Assembly (NCBI GenBank): GCA_003160115.1
Contig: PLQL01000031.1
Span: 1 to 34,735 of the forward strand
DNA: 34,735 bases
Direction: 5' to 3'
Source of the DNA: Acidimicrobiaceae bacterium
Lineage (GTDB): Bacteria > Actinomycetota > Acidimicrobiia > Acidimicrobiales > RAAP-2
The position numbers and the translations under genes were made by a program. Position 1 is the first letter of the stretch. Each line of letters begins with the position of its first letter. The notes below the pieces were generated by a model that had not been told where the DNA came from, did not search any database, and saw only the letters and a list, made by a program, of their open reading frames with translations. Below are positions 9,027 through 17,527 of this stretch, piece by piece.

Positions 9027-10039
9027 GGCGTGACCCCGGTGCGCGGTAGACCAGTGGTCTCGTCGCGCCCTGTCGCCACGTTCCAGGCCTGGATGGCTTG
9101 ACCCGCGGCACCCTTTATGAGATTGTCCAGGGAACTCATGGCGATGAGCCAGCCGGTACGCGCGTCGACGCGCGCGCTCACGAAGCACAGATTGCTACCC
9201 AGGGGATCCTTCATCGTCGGTGGTTGGTCAACCACGACGACGAAGGGGTCGTTCGCGTAGCGCGCGCGCAGTAGCGCCAGCGCAGCCGAGGTGTCGAGTG
9301 AAGCGTCAGTGACGCGCGCGTAGGCGCTCACCAGCTCGCCGCGACTCGTGGGAACCAGGTGCGGCGTGAACAGGAGCTGAGCGCCTATCTCCTGTTGGAT
9401 CTCGATGGTGTGACGGTGATCGAGAAGCCCGTACGCCTCGGCGTTGCCGGCTAGACGCGAGAAGTGCAGCCGATCACTCGTTGCACGGCCGGCTCCCGAT
9501 ACCCCGCTTAACGCGTTTACGATGATGCCTTCGTCACTGACCACGCGAGCATCGAGGAACGGTCCAAGGGCGAGCGCACTCGCGGTGGGATAGCAACCCG
9601 GTACCGCGATGAGACTCGCCCCGGGCAGTTCCTCGCGGTGGCGCTCGACGAGTCCGTAGACCGAACGCGAGAGCAACGAGGGTGTGGCGTGGTCGTGGTG
9701 GTACCACTGCGCGTAGTCCGCCGGATCCTTCAGTCGAAAGTCCGCGCCCAGGTCGACCACCTGCACACCGCGTTCGAGAAGCGTTGATACGTACTGCTGG
9801 CTCGCGCCGTGGGGCAACGCGAGAAACACGACCTCGAGTTCGTGCTCGAACACGGCCTCGGTCGTCGCAAAGGAGAGGTCGGGATACACGCTCGCCAACG
9901 CGGGGGCGTGCTCGGCCACCGTCTTGCCGGCGTTCGAGTCGCCCGTCGCCAGCACGATCTCCAGGTCCTCGTGGGACGCGGCGAGACGCAACACCTCCAG
10001 TCCGGCGTAACCGGTCGCTCCAAGGACGCCCACTCGCAT
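9023..10039 (-). CDS. argC: N-acetyl-gamma-glutamyl-phosphate reductase
   Basis: 338 aa; MRVGVLGATGYAGLEVLRL, VPGCYPTASALALGP. Confidence 0.97.
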   Translation of the reverse strand: MRVGVLGATGYAGLEVLRLAASHEDLEIVLATGDSNAGKTVAEHAPALASVYPDLSFATTEAVFEHELEVVFLALPHGASQQYVSTLLERGVQVVDLGADFRLKDPADYAQWYHHDHATPSLLSRSVYGLVERHREELPGASLIAVPGCYPTASALALGPFLDARVVSDEGIIVNALSGVSGAGRATSDRLHFSRLAGNAEAYGLLDHRHTIEIQQEIGAQLLFTPHLVPTSRGELVSAYARVTDASLDTSAALALLRARYANDPFVVVVDQPPTMKDPLGSNLCFVSARVDARTGWLIAMSSLDNLIKGAAGQAIQAWNVATGRDETTGLPRTGVTP

Positions 10040-10045
10040 ACTGCC

Positions 10046-10051
10046 ATTTTA
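10046..10051 (-). promoter_or_regulatory. argC -10 element (leaderless promoter)
   Basis: Minus strand TAAAAT, then GGCAGT (6 nt), then the ATG of argC. Confidence 0.6.
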
Positions 10052-10070
10052 TGCATACGAGGGCATAAAA
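10047..10070. promoter_or_regulatory. Candidate ArgR operator (ARG box-like inverted repeat)
   Basis: TTTTATGC-N8-GCATAAAA, perfect 8-bp inverted repeat overlapping the argC -10; argR is encoded in the same operon. Confidence 0.6.
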
Positions 10071-10105
10071 CTGCAAATTTTCTCGTACCGGGTTAGTCTT
10101 AGTGC

Positions 10106-11014
10106 ATGACGCGACGGGGTTGGCTCTTGTTTTCAGCGATGTCGGTCATCTGGGGCATCCCGTACCTCTTGATCCGCGTGGCGGTGCGCCACCTCGATCC
10201 TGGCGTCTTGGTCCTCGGGCGCACCGGACCCGCCGCCTTGTTGCTCCTGCCGCTGGTGTTCTGGCGAGGGCAAGTGAACGTGCTGATCAAGAACCTGCCG
10301 TGGATCGCGGTGTTTGGCGTCGTCGAGTTCGGCGTCCCCTGGTTTCTTATGGCGACCGCCGAGAAGCACATCACGAGCTCACTGACCAGTCTGCTGATTT
10401 GCGCCGTGCCGCTCTTCTCGGTCGTCGCCCAGAAGATCCGGCGCACCGACGAGCACATCAGCGCGCGACGATACGCGGGCTTGTTGGTCGGGGCGATCGG
10501 CGTCGCGCTACTCGTCGGTCTCGACCTCAAGGGTGGTTCGATCACCTGGATCGGCATCATGATGGTCGTCGGCGTGGGTTATTCAATCGGGCCGATCATC
10601 CTCGCCACCAAACTTACGCACGTGCCCGGTCCGGTCGTCGTGGCGGGCGCGACGTCGTTCGTCGCGATCTGTTGGATACCGTGGTCGGTGCTGCACTGGC
10701 CCACACACCTCTCGAGCGAGACTTTGAGTTGCGTCGCGGTTCTGTCGATCGTGTGCACCGCGGGTGCGTTTCTCACCTTCTTCGAACTCGTCAAGGAGAT
10801 CGGCTCGACTAGGTCGGTCGTCGTCACCTACGTCAACACCGCCATCGCCGTCGTGCTCGGCATCGTAGGACTCGGCGAACCGCTCACCGTGGGCATAGCA
10901 ATTGGCTTTCCCCTCGTCATCGTTGGATCGATCTTCGCCACGAGCATCCCCCGCGAGACCGTCTCCTCAGAGGACGTACTGAGCGGCGACTCGAACTTGA
11001 CCGTCAACGAGTAG
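10106..11014 (+). CDS. EamA/DMT-superfamily transporter
   Basis: 302 aa, about 10 hydrophobic segments; MTRRGWLLFSAMSVIWGIPYLLIRVAVRHLDP and GEPLTVGIAIGFPLVIVGSI are typical of EamA proteins. Confidence 0.9.
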   Translation: MTRRGWLLFSAMSVIWGIPYLLIRVAVRHLDPGVLVLGRTGPAALLLLPLVFWRGQVNVLIKNLPWIAVFGVVEFGVPWFLMATAEKHITSSLTSLLICAVPLFSVVAQKIRRTDEHISARRYAGLLVGAIGVALLVGLDLKGGSITWIGIMMVVGVGYSIGPIILATKLTHVPGPVVVAGATSFVAICWIPWSVLHWPTHLSSETLSCVAVLSIVCTAGAFLTFFELVKEIGSTRSVVVTYVNTAIAVVLGIVGLGEPLTVGIAIGFPLVIVGSIFATSIPRETVSSEDVLSGDSNLTVNE

Positions 11015-11668
11015 CCACATCTCGCCCGGGGCGTGCACGAGTCGGACCTCGTGACCGCTTTCGACCGGCCCGTGGTGGATCACCTCAACCTCGCGAACCG
11101 GCACGTCGACGACCTCACTGACCGCCTGCCAGACCGCCGCGTTGTTCACGTGCCCGACCACGTCCAGATCGGCCCGGCGTAGCGGCCAAGGCGTGCTCGA
11201 CGCGTTCGGCGGCGGCGTGCGTAGCGCCACCCGACCCGAGACCTTGCGCCCTTGGACCGACTCGCCGTACACGTCCAGGAACTGAGACTGAATCCGCACC
11301 GGGTGACCGGTCCCGTCGACTGGCACCCAGAGGACCGCCGCCTCGAGCACGACCTCACCGAGTGACGTGATATCCGTTCGCCGTTCGGCCCACGCGGCTC
11401 CCACGCCCGAACACCACGTCGTGAGCTCGAGGCGCTGGTTCATCTGGGGCCATTGCCCACGCGCCCGGCGCACCACGGCCCGGCGCACGACCCATACGTA
11501 ATCAGAGACGATTCCTGTATCTTCCCAGTCCTCGGTCGCGACGTCCTGAAGGAAACGTGCCACGCCGTCCAGGCGAAGGGCTCCCGTCGGATTCGCGTCG
11601 CTCAATCGCACGATGACCTGACTCGTGTAGCGACGACCCCGATCGCTCAACGGCACGAATTCGATCAC
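10967..11668 (-). CDS. Acyl-ACP thioesterase-like (hotdog fold) protein
   Basis: 233 aa; SDANPTGALRLDGVARFLQDVATEDWEDTG...VWVVRRAVV, RADLDVVGHVNNAAVWQAVSEVVD double-hotdog pattern. GTG start. Confidence 0.72.
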   Translation of the reverse strand: MIEFVPLSDRGRRYTSQVIVRLSDANPTGALRLDGVARFLQDVATEDWEDTGIVSDYVWVVRRAVVRRARGQWPQMNQRLELTTWCSGVGAAWAERRTDITSLGEVVLEAAVLWVPVDGTGHPVRIQSQFLDVYGESVQGRKVSGRVALRTPPPNASSTPWPLRRADLDVVGHVNNAAVWQAVSEVVDVPVREVEVIHHGPVESGHEVRLVHAPGEMWLLVDGQVRVAAQYVL

Positions 11669-11706
11669 CGGGCCAAACTAACGCGCGCGACGCAAAGAAA
11701 GTTGGA

Positions 11707-14178
11707 TTAGCGAAGCGTGGCCCCGAGAGCTGAAGCCGTGGCGATGAGATTCTCTCGGATTTCTCCCACCTCAGACTCGCTCAGGGTGCGCTCAAGCGAA
11801 CTCACCCGCACCGCGTACGCGAGACTGCGCGTACCAGCGGGCAGTCCGTCGTCGTGGTAGACGTCAAAGAGTCGCACGTCTTCGATCAATTCGTCACTGG
11901 CGCGCAAGACAAAGGCGAGGTCCTGGGCGTGCAGGCCTTCGGGCGTCACGAAAGCGAGGTCGAACAGCGCACTCGGAAAGCGACTGGGGACCGACGCGAA
12001 GTCACTACGACGAGTCGCGAGCGACCAATCGTTCAGTACGTCCAGGTCGAGGTCGAGCACGCCCGCGCGCCGAGCACCGACACCGGGTACGAGCGTGTGA
12101 AGGAACTTCGCGTCGATCTCTCCGACGCGACCAAGCACCGCTGAACTCGCCCGGTCGACCAGGAGCGCCGCTCGCGTGGGGTGCATGAACGTCGTGGGCG
12201 TCGGATCGGTGCGTATCACGACTTCGTCGAGTCCAAGTCTCACCGCCACCGTCGCCCACAGGGCTACAGCCGTGACGGCGCTGTCCTCACTTCGTCCCAG
12301 CAGCACGGTCAAGCGTTCATTCTCTCGGGGCAACGCAAGCTCCACGCCGCCACCGACGCCCCCCTTGGTGAGCCGGGGCTCGCTCGTGCTCGGGTGCGAG
12401 AACACCGCGCCGAGTTCGCAAAGCATGACGTCACCCTCGTTCCGCTCGACGTTCTTGGCCCACGCTTGGACCAGCCCGGTCACCATCGTGGCGCGAAGGA
12501 CCGACTCGTCCTCGGCGAGCGGATTGGTGATGCGAACCCGTTCGACCCCTGGCTGGGCGGCGTCGAACTCGCGATCACTGACCAGCGTGGGGGTCCACGC
12601 CTCGATAGCGCCGAGGTCCACGACGACGTCGCGCAGCCGGCGTCGCAATACCTGGCGTTCGTCCAGACCACCCGGCGTAGGCCAGGACGGCACGTGACGT
12701 GGTAGCAGGCGATAGCCGTGGAGCCGGGCGATCTCCTCGATCACGTCGGCGCGACCGGCGAGGCCCGGGCGAACGTCCAGGCGCGCGCTCGGTGCCGTCA
12801 CCCGGAGTGTCGAACCAGCTGGCTCCACATGGAAACCGAGTCCTTCTAGTAGACGGGTCACTTCGTCGGTCTCGAGCGCGACACCCAAGAGTCGCGCGAC
12901 GTCGCCCTCTCGTAGCTCGACCGTCACGGGCTCGGGCATCACACCGCGAACGTCGAGGGGCTGAGCGAGCCACTCGAGCGCGGGAACGCTCTCACGAAGC
13001 ACGTACACGAAACGCGCGGCGGCCCGGAGGGCCAACTGGGGATCGACGCCCCGCTCGAACCTCGCCGAGGCCTCACTGCGAAGACGATGACGTTTCGAAC
13101 TACGCGCAATGGTCATCGGATCAAAGAACGCCGCCTCGAGTAACACCTCGGTCGTGGTCTCACTGATTTCACTGGACGACCCGCCCATCATGCCCGCCAA
13201 ACCGATGACGGTGTCGTTGCCGTCGACGATGACGCAGTCCTCCCCGGTGTCGCCGAGGCCTCGTCCCGGTCGGGCCAACGCTCGTTCGACCCCGTCGAGC
13301 GTCACGAGCGTCTCGCCGGGGCGAGCGGCACGCACCCGCAAGGTGCGTCCAGCGACGCGCGAGGCGTCATAGGGATGCGTGGGTTGTCCGAGTTCGAGCA
13401 TCACGAGGTTCGAGGCGTCCACGACGTTCGAGATCGGCCGCATCCCTGCGGCCAACAGTCTTTGTGCGACCCACGAGGGTGAGGGGCCCACCACCACGTT
13501 GCGTAGCACCGAGAGGGTGAGCCGACCGCAGAGATCGGGTGCGTCGATACCGGCGACGGCGACCGTAACACTCTGGTCGGTACTGTTGGGCTCGGCCAGG
13601 GGTGGCGACACCAAGGGACGCTGCAGGCGCGTCGCCAGGTCGCGCGCGACCCCCTCGACGCACCAGGCGTCGGGACGGTTGCCCTCGACCGTGATGTCAA
13701 AGACGACGTCGGGCACGATACCCAACGCCTGGAGCAGACCTTCGCCCACGCGCGGTGTCGTGAGGTCGTCGAGAATCAAGAGTCCCTCGTGGTCGTCGCT
13801 CAGACGTAACTCCCGTGCCGAGCACAGCATGCCGTGCGAGGTTGCGCCACGCATCTTTCTCTCGGTGATCACGAAGCCACCCGGCAGTACGGCCCCGATG
13901 GGTGCGAGGGGCACGTAATTACCAAGCGCGAAGTTCGTCGCCCCGCACACGATCTCCAGCGGGCCGTGACCCGCGTCCACCACGACCAAACGCACTCGGT
14001 CGGCTCCTTCGATGGCGCGAATCTCATCGACGCGTGCCACGACGACGTCTTCGAGGCCTTCGCCCATTCGTTGCACGCCCTCGACGACGAGGCCAAGGTC
14101 ATCGAGCAGCGTCGTCAATTCATCGACACTTTCGGGCAAGTCGACGAATTCGCGTAACCACGACAGGGGGATCTTCAC
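11707..14178 (-). CDS. pheT: Phenylalanyl-tRNA synthetase beta subunit
   Basis: VKIPLSWLREFVDLPESVDELTTLLDDLGLVVEGVQ, tRNA-binding, B3/B4 and FDX-ACB regions. GTG start at 14178 overlaps the pheS stop. Confidence 0.97.
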   Translation of the reverse strand: MKIPLSWLREFVDLPESVDELTTLLDDLGLVVEGVQRMGEGLEDVVVARVDEIRAIEGADRVRLVVVDAGHGPLEIVCGATNFALGNYVPLAPIGAVLPGGFVITERKMRGATSHGMLCSARELRLSDDHEGLLILDDLTTPRVGEGLLQALGIVPDVVFDITVEGNRPDAWCVEGVARDLATRLQRPLVSPPLAEPNSTDQSVTVAVAGIDAPDLCGRLTLSVLRNVVVGPSPSWVAQRLLAAGMRPISNVVDASNLVMLELGQPTHPYDASRVAGRTLRVRAARPGETLVTLDGVERALARPGRGLGDTGEDCVIVDGNDTVIGLAGMMGGSSSEISETTTEVLLEAAFFDPMTIARSSKRHRLRSEASARFERGVDPQLALRAAARFVYVLRESVPALEWLAQPLDVRGVMPEPVTVELREGDVARLLGVALETDEVTRLLEGLGFHVEPAGSTLRVTAPSARLDVRPGLAGRADVIEEIARLHGYRLLPRHVPSWPTPGGLDERQVLRRRLRDVVVDLGAIEAWTPTLVSDREFDAAQPGVERVRITNPLAEDESVLRATMVTGLVQAWAKNVERNEGDVMLCELGAVFSHPSTSEPRLTKGGVGGGVELALPRENERLTVLLGRSEDSAVTAVALWATVAVRLGLDEVVIRTDPTPTTFMHPTRAALLVDRASSAVLGRVGEIDAKFLHTLVPGVGARRAGVLDLDLDVLNDWSLATRRSDFASVPSRFPSALFDLAFVTPEGLHAQDLAFVLRASDELIEDVRLFDVYHDDGLPAGTRSLAYAVRVSSLERTLSESEVGEIRENLIATASALGATLR

Positions 14179-15248
14179 GAGAACTGCCTTAAGAAACGAA
14201 CATCGTTCTCGATGAGCGCGCGCATGTCGGCAATCTGGTGACGCATCTGAGCACAGCGATCTATACCGAACCCGAAGGCGAATCCGCTCCACTCCTCAGC
14301 GTCAATACCCACTGCGTCGAGCACCGCGGGATCCAACATGCCACAACCACCAAGTTCAATCCAACCCGTCTGGGAGCACGTGCGACATCCCTCGCCGTGA
14401 CAGATCGTGCAGGTGATCTCGAATTCCGCCGAGGGCTCGGTGAAGGGAAAGAAGCCCGGACGAAGCCGCGACGAGATGTCGGCGCCGAAGAAAGCCCGGG
14501 TAAAAGTCTCAATGACGCCCGCCAGGTCCGCGAACGTGATGCCACGGTCAACGACCAAGCCCTCGATCTGATGAAACGTCGCCAGGTGACGAGCGTCGGG
14601 TGCGTCGCGCCGAAAGCAACGTCCGGGCATGACGGCGTGGATGGGCAGCGCATTCGACCGGACTGCGCTCTCCATGAGGTGGACTTGCGTTGGCGAAGTG
14701 TGCGTGCGGAGCACCACCGTCTCGGGATCTCCGAGTTCGACGTAGAACGTATCCCAGAGACCGCGGGCCGGATGGGCGGGCGGGATGTTGAGTGCCTCGA
14801 AGTTATACCAGTCACTCTCGACCTCGGGGCCTTCGGAAACGCGAAAGCCCATCGCCACGAAAACGTCCTCGAGCCGGCGCTGGGTAGACGCGACCAGACT
14901 GGGATGGCCCGCGTTGACGGGCCAGCGCACGTTCTCAACGACGACGTCGCCCAGTTCGATCCGGTCGCTCGCGAGTGCCTGACTTCGCGCGACGAGGGCC
15001 AACTCGGCGCGGCGAGAGTCGAGCGCCGCTTCGACGATGCGTCGTGCCTCTTGCAACTCGGCACCGGCGTCACGGCGTGCTTCTGGCTCGAGCGAACCGA
15101 GCGACTTCTGCAAGGTCGAGAGGATCGAGCGCTTGCCGGTGATGGACGGTTCGGCTTCGCGTAGGGCTTCGGCGTCCGTCAAGGCGCCAATGGTCGCCAA
15201 GAGTGACTCGACCTGTTGGTCCAGATCCTTAAGGGGTGAAGTGGTCAT
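14175..15248 (-). CDS. pheS: Phenylalanyl-tRNA synthetase alpha subunit
   Basis: 357 aa; GRCFRRDAPDARHLATFHQIEGLVVD, GFAFGFGIDRCAQMRHQI; contains a CTICHGEGCRTC Zn-knuckle-like insertion. Confidence 0.97.
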   Translation of the reverse strand: MTTSPLKDLDQQVESLLATIGALTDAEALREAEPSITGKRSILSTLQKSLGSLEPEARRDAGAELQEARRIVEAALDSRRAELALVARSQALASDRIELGDVVVENVRWPVNAGHPSLVASTQRRLEDVFVAMGFRVSEGPEVESDWYNFEALNIPPAHPARGLWDTFYVELGDPETVVLRTHTSPTQVHLMESAVRSNALPIHAVMPGRCFRRDAPDARHLATFHQIEGLVVDRGITFADLAGVIETFTRAFFGADISSRLRPGFFPFTEPSAEFEITCTICHGEGCRTCSQTGWIELGGCGMLDPAVLDAVGIDAEEWSGFAFGFGIDRCAQMRHQIADMRALIENDVRFLRQFS

Positions 15249-16066
15249 GACCCTTCAAGGCTACGAGGTGGTGAAGATGATATGGCGTCTTGTCGCTGGT
15301 AGTAAGCCTCGAAGGCGATCAGCGACGCCGCGATTCCCGCGTTCAGCGACTCACTGCGCCCTGCCATGGGTATGCTCAGGCGGCCGTCGCACAGAGCCAC
15401 GCTCGCGGCGTCCAATCCCGAGGCCTCATTGCCAATGACCACCACGGTCGGCGCCGAGAAATCCTGAGTGCGGTGGCTGAGGCCGCCGCGCACCACCGTC
15501 GCCAGCGTCCTCGCTCCGGCTTTCGAAAAGTACGCGAGCGCCTCCTCGAGGGTACTCACGCACAAGGTCACGTGGAACACCGAACCCGCAGTCGCGCGAA
15601 GGGTCTTGGGATTGAACGGGTCAACCGATTGACCGGTGAAGATGACCGCGCTGGCTCCGGCGGCGTCGGCGGAACGGACGATCGTGCCCGCGTTACCCGG
15701 ATCACGGACGTCGTGCAGCACCAACACCAACCCCGCCACCGCCACTTCAGTCAGTGCCGTCAGCGGCAGACGAACAGTGGCCAGCAAGGGTTGGGGCGTC
15801 TGTGCGTCGGCGATCTTCTCGAGGACGCCAGTCGCCAGAGCGAAGACGCGTACGCCCCGAGTCTGCGCCGTTCGCAGGACCCGGGCGACGACCTCACTGG
15901 ACTGTTCGGCCACGTCGACGTAGAGACCTTCGAACTCTGCGTTCGATTCGAAGGCCGCCTCGATGAGGTCGGGACCCTCGAGCACGCACACGCCCTCGCT
16001 CCAACGAAGCGAGCGCTTGTTGACGAGGCGTCGCAGCCGACGCACCCGCTGATGTGACGGCCCCAA
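15245..16066 (-). CDS. TrmH/SpoU-family RNA 2'-O-methyltransferase
   Basis: LVLHDVRDPGNAGTIVRSADAAGASAVIFTGQSVDPFNPKTLRATAGSVFH, VVIGNEASGL, SIPMAGRSESLNAGIAASLIAFE. TTG start. Confidence 0.93.
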   Translation of the reverse strand: MGPSHQRVRRLRRLVNKRSLRWSEGVCVLEGPDLIEAAFESNAEFEGLYVDVAEQSSEVVARVLRTAQTRGVRVFALATGVLEKIADAQTPQPLLATVRLPLTALTEVAVAGLVLVLHDVRDPGNAGTIVRSADAAGASAVIFTGQSVDPFNPKTLRATAGSVFHVTLCVSTLEEALAYFSKAGARTLATVVRGGLSHRTQDFSAPTVVVIGNEASGLDAASVALCDGRLSIPMAGRSESLNAGIAASLIAFEAYYQRQDAISSSPPRSLEGS

Positions 16067-16084
16067 CGCTTCGATCAGAACGAC

Positions 16085-16444
16085 CTACTTCGTCAGTGCG
16101 TCGCTCGCCTGGGCGACGATCGCGGCGAACGCGGCGCCATCGTTCACGGCCAGGTCGGCCAGCATGCGACGATCGACCTCGATGCCCGCGGCATTGAGGC
16201 CCGCTATGAACCGGCTGTAGCTGAGTCCGTGCGCGCGGGTGCCAGCGTTGATGCGCTGGATCCAAAGTCGACGCATCTCGCCCTTACGCGCGCGACGGTC
16301 GCGGAAGGCGTACACGCCCGAGTGTTGGACGGCCTGGTTCGCGGCGCGAAACGTCCGGCTGCGGTCGCCGTAGTAACCCTTGGCTTCTTCGAGAATCGCC
16401 TTGTGATGCTTCTTGGCGTTGACCGCCCTCTTGACACGTGCCAT
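16085..16444 (-). CDS. rplT: Ribosomal protein bL20
   Basis: [70 protein letters not shown]. Confidence 0.99.
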   Translation of the reverse strand: MARVKRAVNAKKHHKAILEEAKGYYGDRSRTFRAANQAVQHSGVYAFRDRRARKGEMRRLWIQRINAGTRAHGLSYSRFIAGLNAAGIEVDRRMLADLAVNDGAAFAAIVAQASDALTK

Positions 16445-16471
16445 TTCAGTTCCTCTTTCCTAACTCGTTCT

Positions 16472-16666
16472 CTACAGACCCATCAACTTCTTGACGTTCT
16501 TCTCCTGGCCCGGCGCGATGTCGGTCTCTCGACCAAGACGGCGCGCGCGCACTGACGACTTCTTCTCCATCAAGTGCCCACGGAAGGCTTTGCGGCGGCG
16601 TAGTTTGCCGGTACCAGTGATCTTGATGCGCTTCTTGGCGCCACTGTCGGTCTTCATCTTTGGCAT
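16472..16666 (-). CDS. rpmI: Ribosomal protein bL35
   Basis: MPKMKTDSGAKKRIKITGTGKLRRRKAFRGHLMEKKSS. Confidence 0.99.
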   Translation of the reverse strand: MPKMKTDSGAKKRIKITGTGKLRRRKAFRGHLMEKKSSVRARRLGRETDIAPGQEKNVKKLMGL

Positions 16667-16667
16667 G

Positions 16668-17288
16668 TCAATTCTCCTCTATGGATACTTCCATCGTTAC
16701 ATCCGCCGAAATGCTCGGCACGACCTCTTGTTGCGGCGCTTCCTTCGCGCTTTCGACCTTGGCTTTAGCCTTCTTCTCTGGGCCCAGCACCATGATCATG
16801 TTGCGACCGTCTAGCTTTGCCGCCGATTCCACTTTCGCCACGTCCGTAAGTCGTTCAACAAGCCGGTCCAGAATCTTCTTTCCCAACTCGGGGTGGGCTG
16901 ATTCTCGTCCGCGAAACATGATGGTGATCTTCACCTTGTGACCCTCGTTCAAGAACTTCTCTACGAGACGCGTCTTGGTATCAAAGTCACCCGGACCAAT
17001 CTTGGGTCGGTACTTCATTTCCTTGACACCTACGTTTTGAGTCTTGCGACGCGATTCCTTCGCCTTTTGGGCCTCGTCGAACTTGAACTTTCCGTAATCC
17101 ATGATCCGACAAACTGGGGGTTGGGCGGTAGGGGCAATCTCCACCAAATCCAGGTCGAGACTTCGCGCCAGCGCCAGGGCTTCTCGAGTGGGTACGACGC
17201 CTCTTTGCGTTCCCTCGTTGTCGATCAGGCGGACGGTGTCGACGCGAATGCGGTCATTGACACGGTGGTCTCCAGGCACTGTTGCGAT
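16668..17288 (-). CDS. infC: Translation initiation factor IF-3, probable AUC start
   Basis: NDRIRVDTVRLIDNEGTQRGVVPTREALALARSLDLDLVEIAPTAQPPVCRIMDYGKFKF. AAGGAG (17295-17300, minus) lies at good spacing for ATC at 17288; an in-frame TAG at 17304-17306 bounds the ORF. Confidence 0.93.
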   Translation of the reverse strand: MATVPGDHRVNDRIRVDTVRLIDNEGTQRGVVPTREALALARSLDLDLVEIAPTAQPPVCRIMDYGKFKFDEAQKAKESRRKTQNVGVKEMKYRPKIGPGDFDTKTRLVEKFLNEGHKVKITIMFRGRESAHPELGKKILDRLVERLTDVAKVESAAKLDGRNMIMVLGPEKKAKAKVESAKEAPQQEVVPSISADVTMEVSIEEN

Positions 17289-17440
17289 AACTCTCTCCTT
17301 GCTCTACGCGACGCCTCGATGGCGTCGCCACGGCAAGCGGGGCGCAAAACTCCTGGGAACCCGACGCACATGAGTGGCCAGGTGGACGTTGGCGATGCCA
17401 ACCTCACTTGCTGTGAACTGCCCCACCACGTTAGCAGAAG
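17289..17440 (-). promoter_or_regulatory. Structured 5' leader of the infC-rpmI-rplT operon
   Basis: GCGACGCC-ATCGA-GGCGTCGC perfect 8-bp stem (17308-17328) directly before the SD; GTTGGC-ATC-GCCAAC hairpin (17388-17402). Confidence 0.5.
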
Positions 17441-17527
17441 GTCCAAAGTGGCTCCGTGGGGCTTTTTAGTGCATCCTTACAAGCAAATGACAAGAACTCT
17501 TATGTCCTGTCCGTATCTTTATCGACC

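Noticed and set aside
14380-14440. CTICHGEGCRTC zinc-knuckle insertion in PheS
   Set aside because: Similar Cys-rich insertions are known in many bacterial PheS proteins; not novel.
14238-15164. 308-aa plus-strand ORF opposite pheS
   Set aside because: Antisense to pheS; no recognisable protein features.
17446-17476. GTGGCTCCGTGGGGCTTTTT as a rho-independent terminator on the plus strand
   Set aside because: The stem is weak with mismatches and a very small loop, and no plus-strand gene ends upstream of it.
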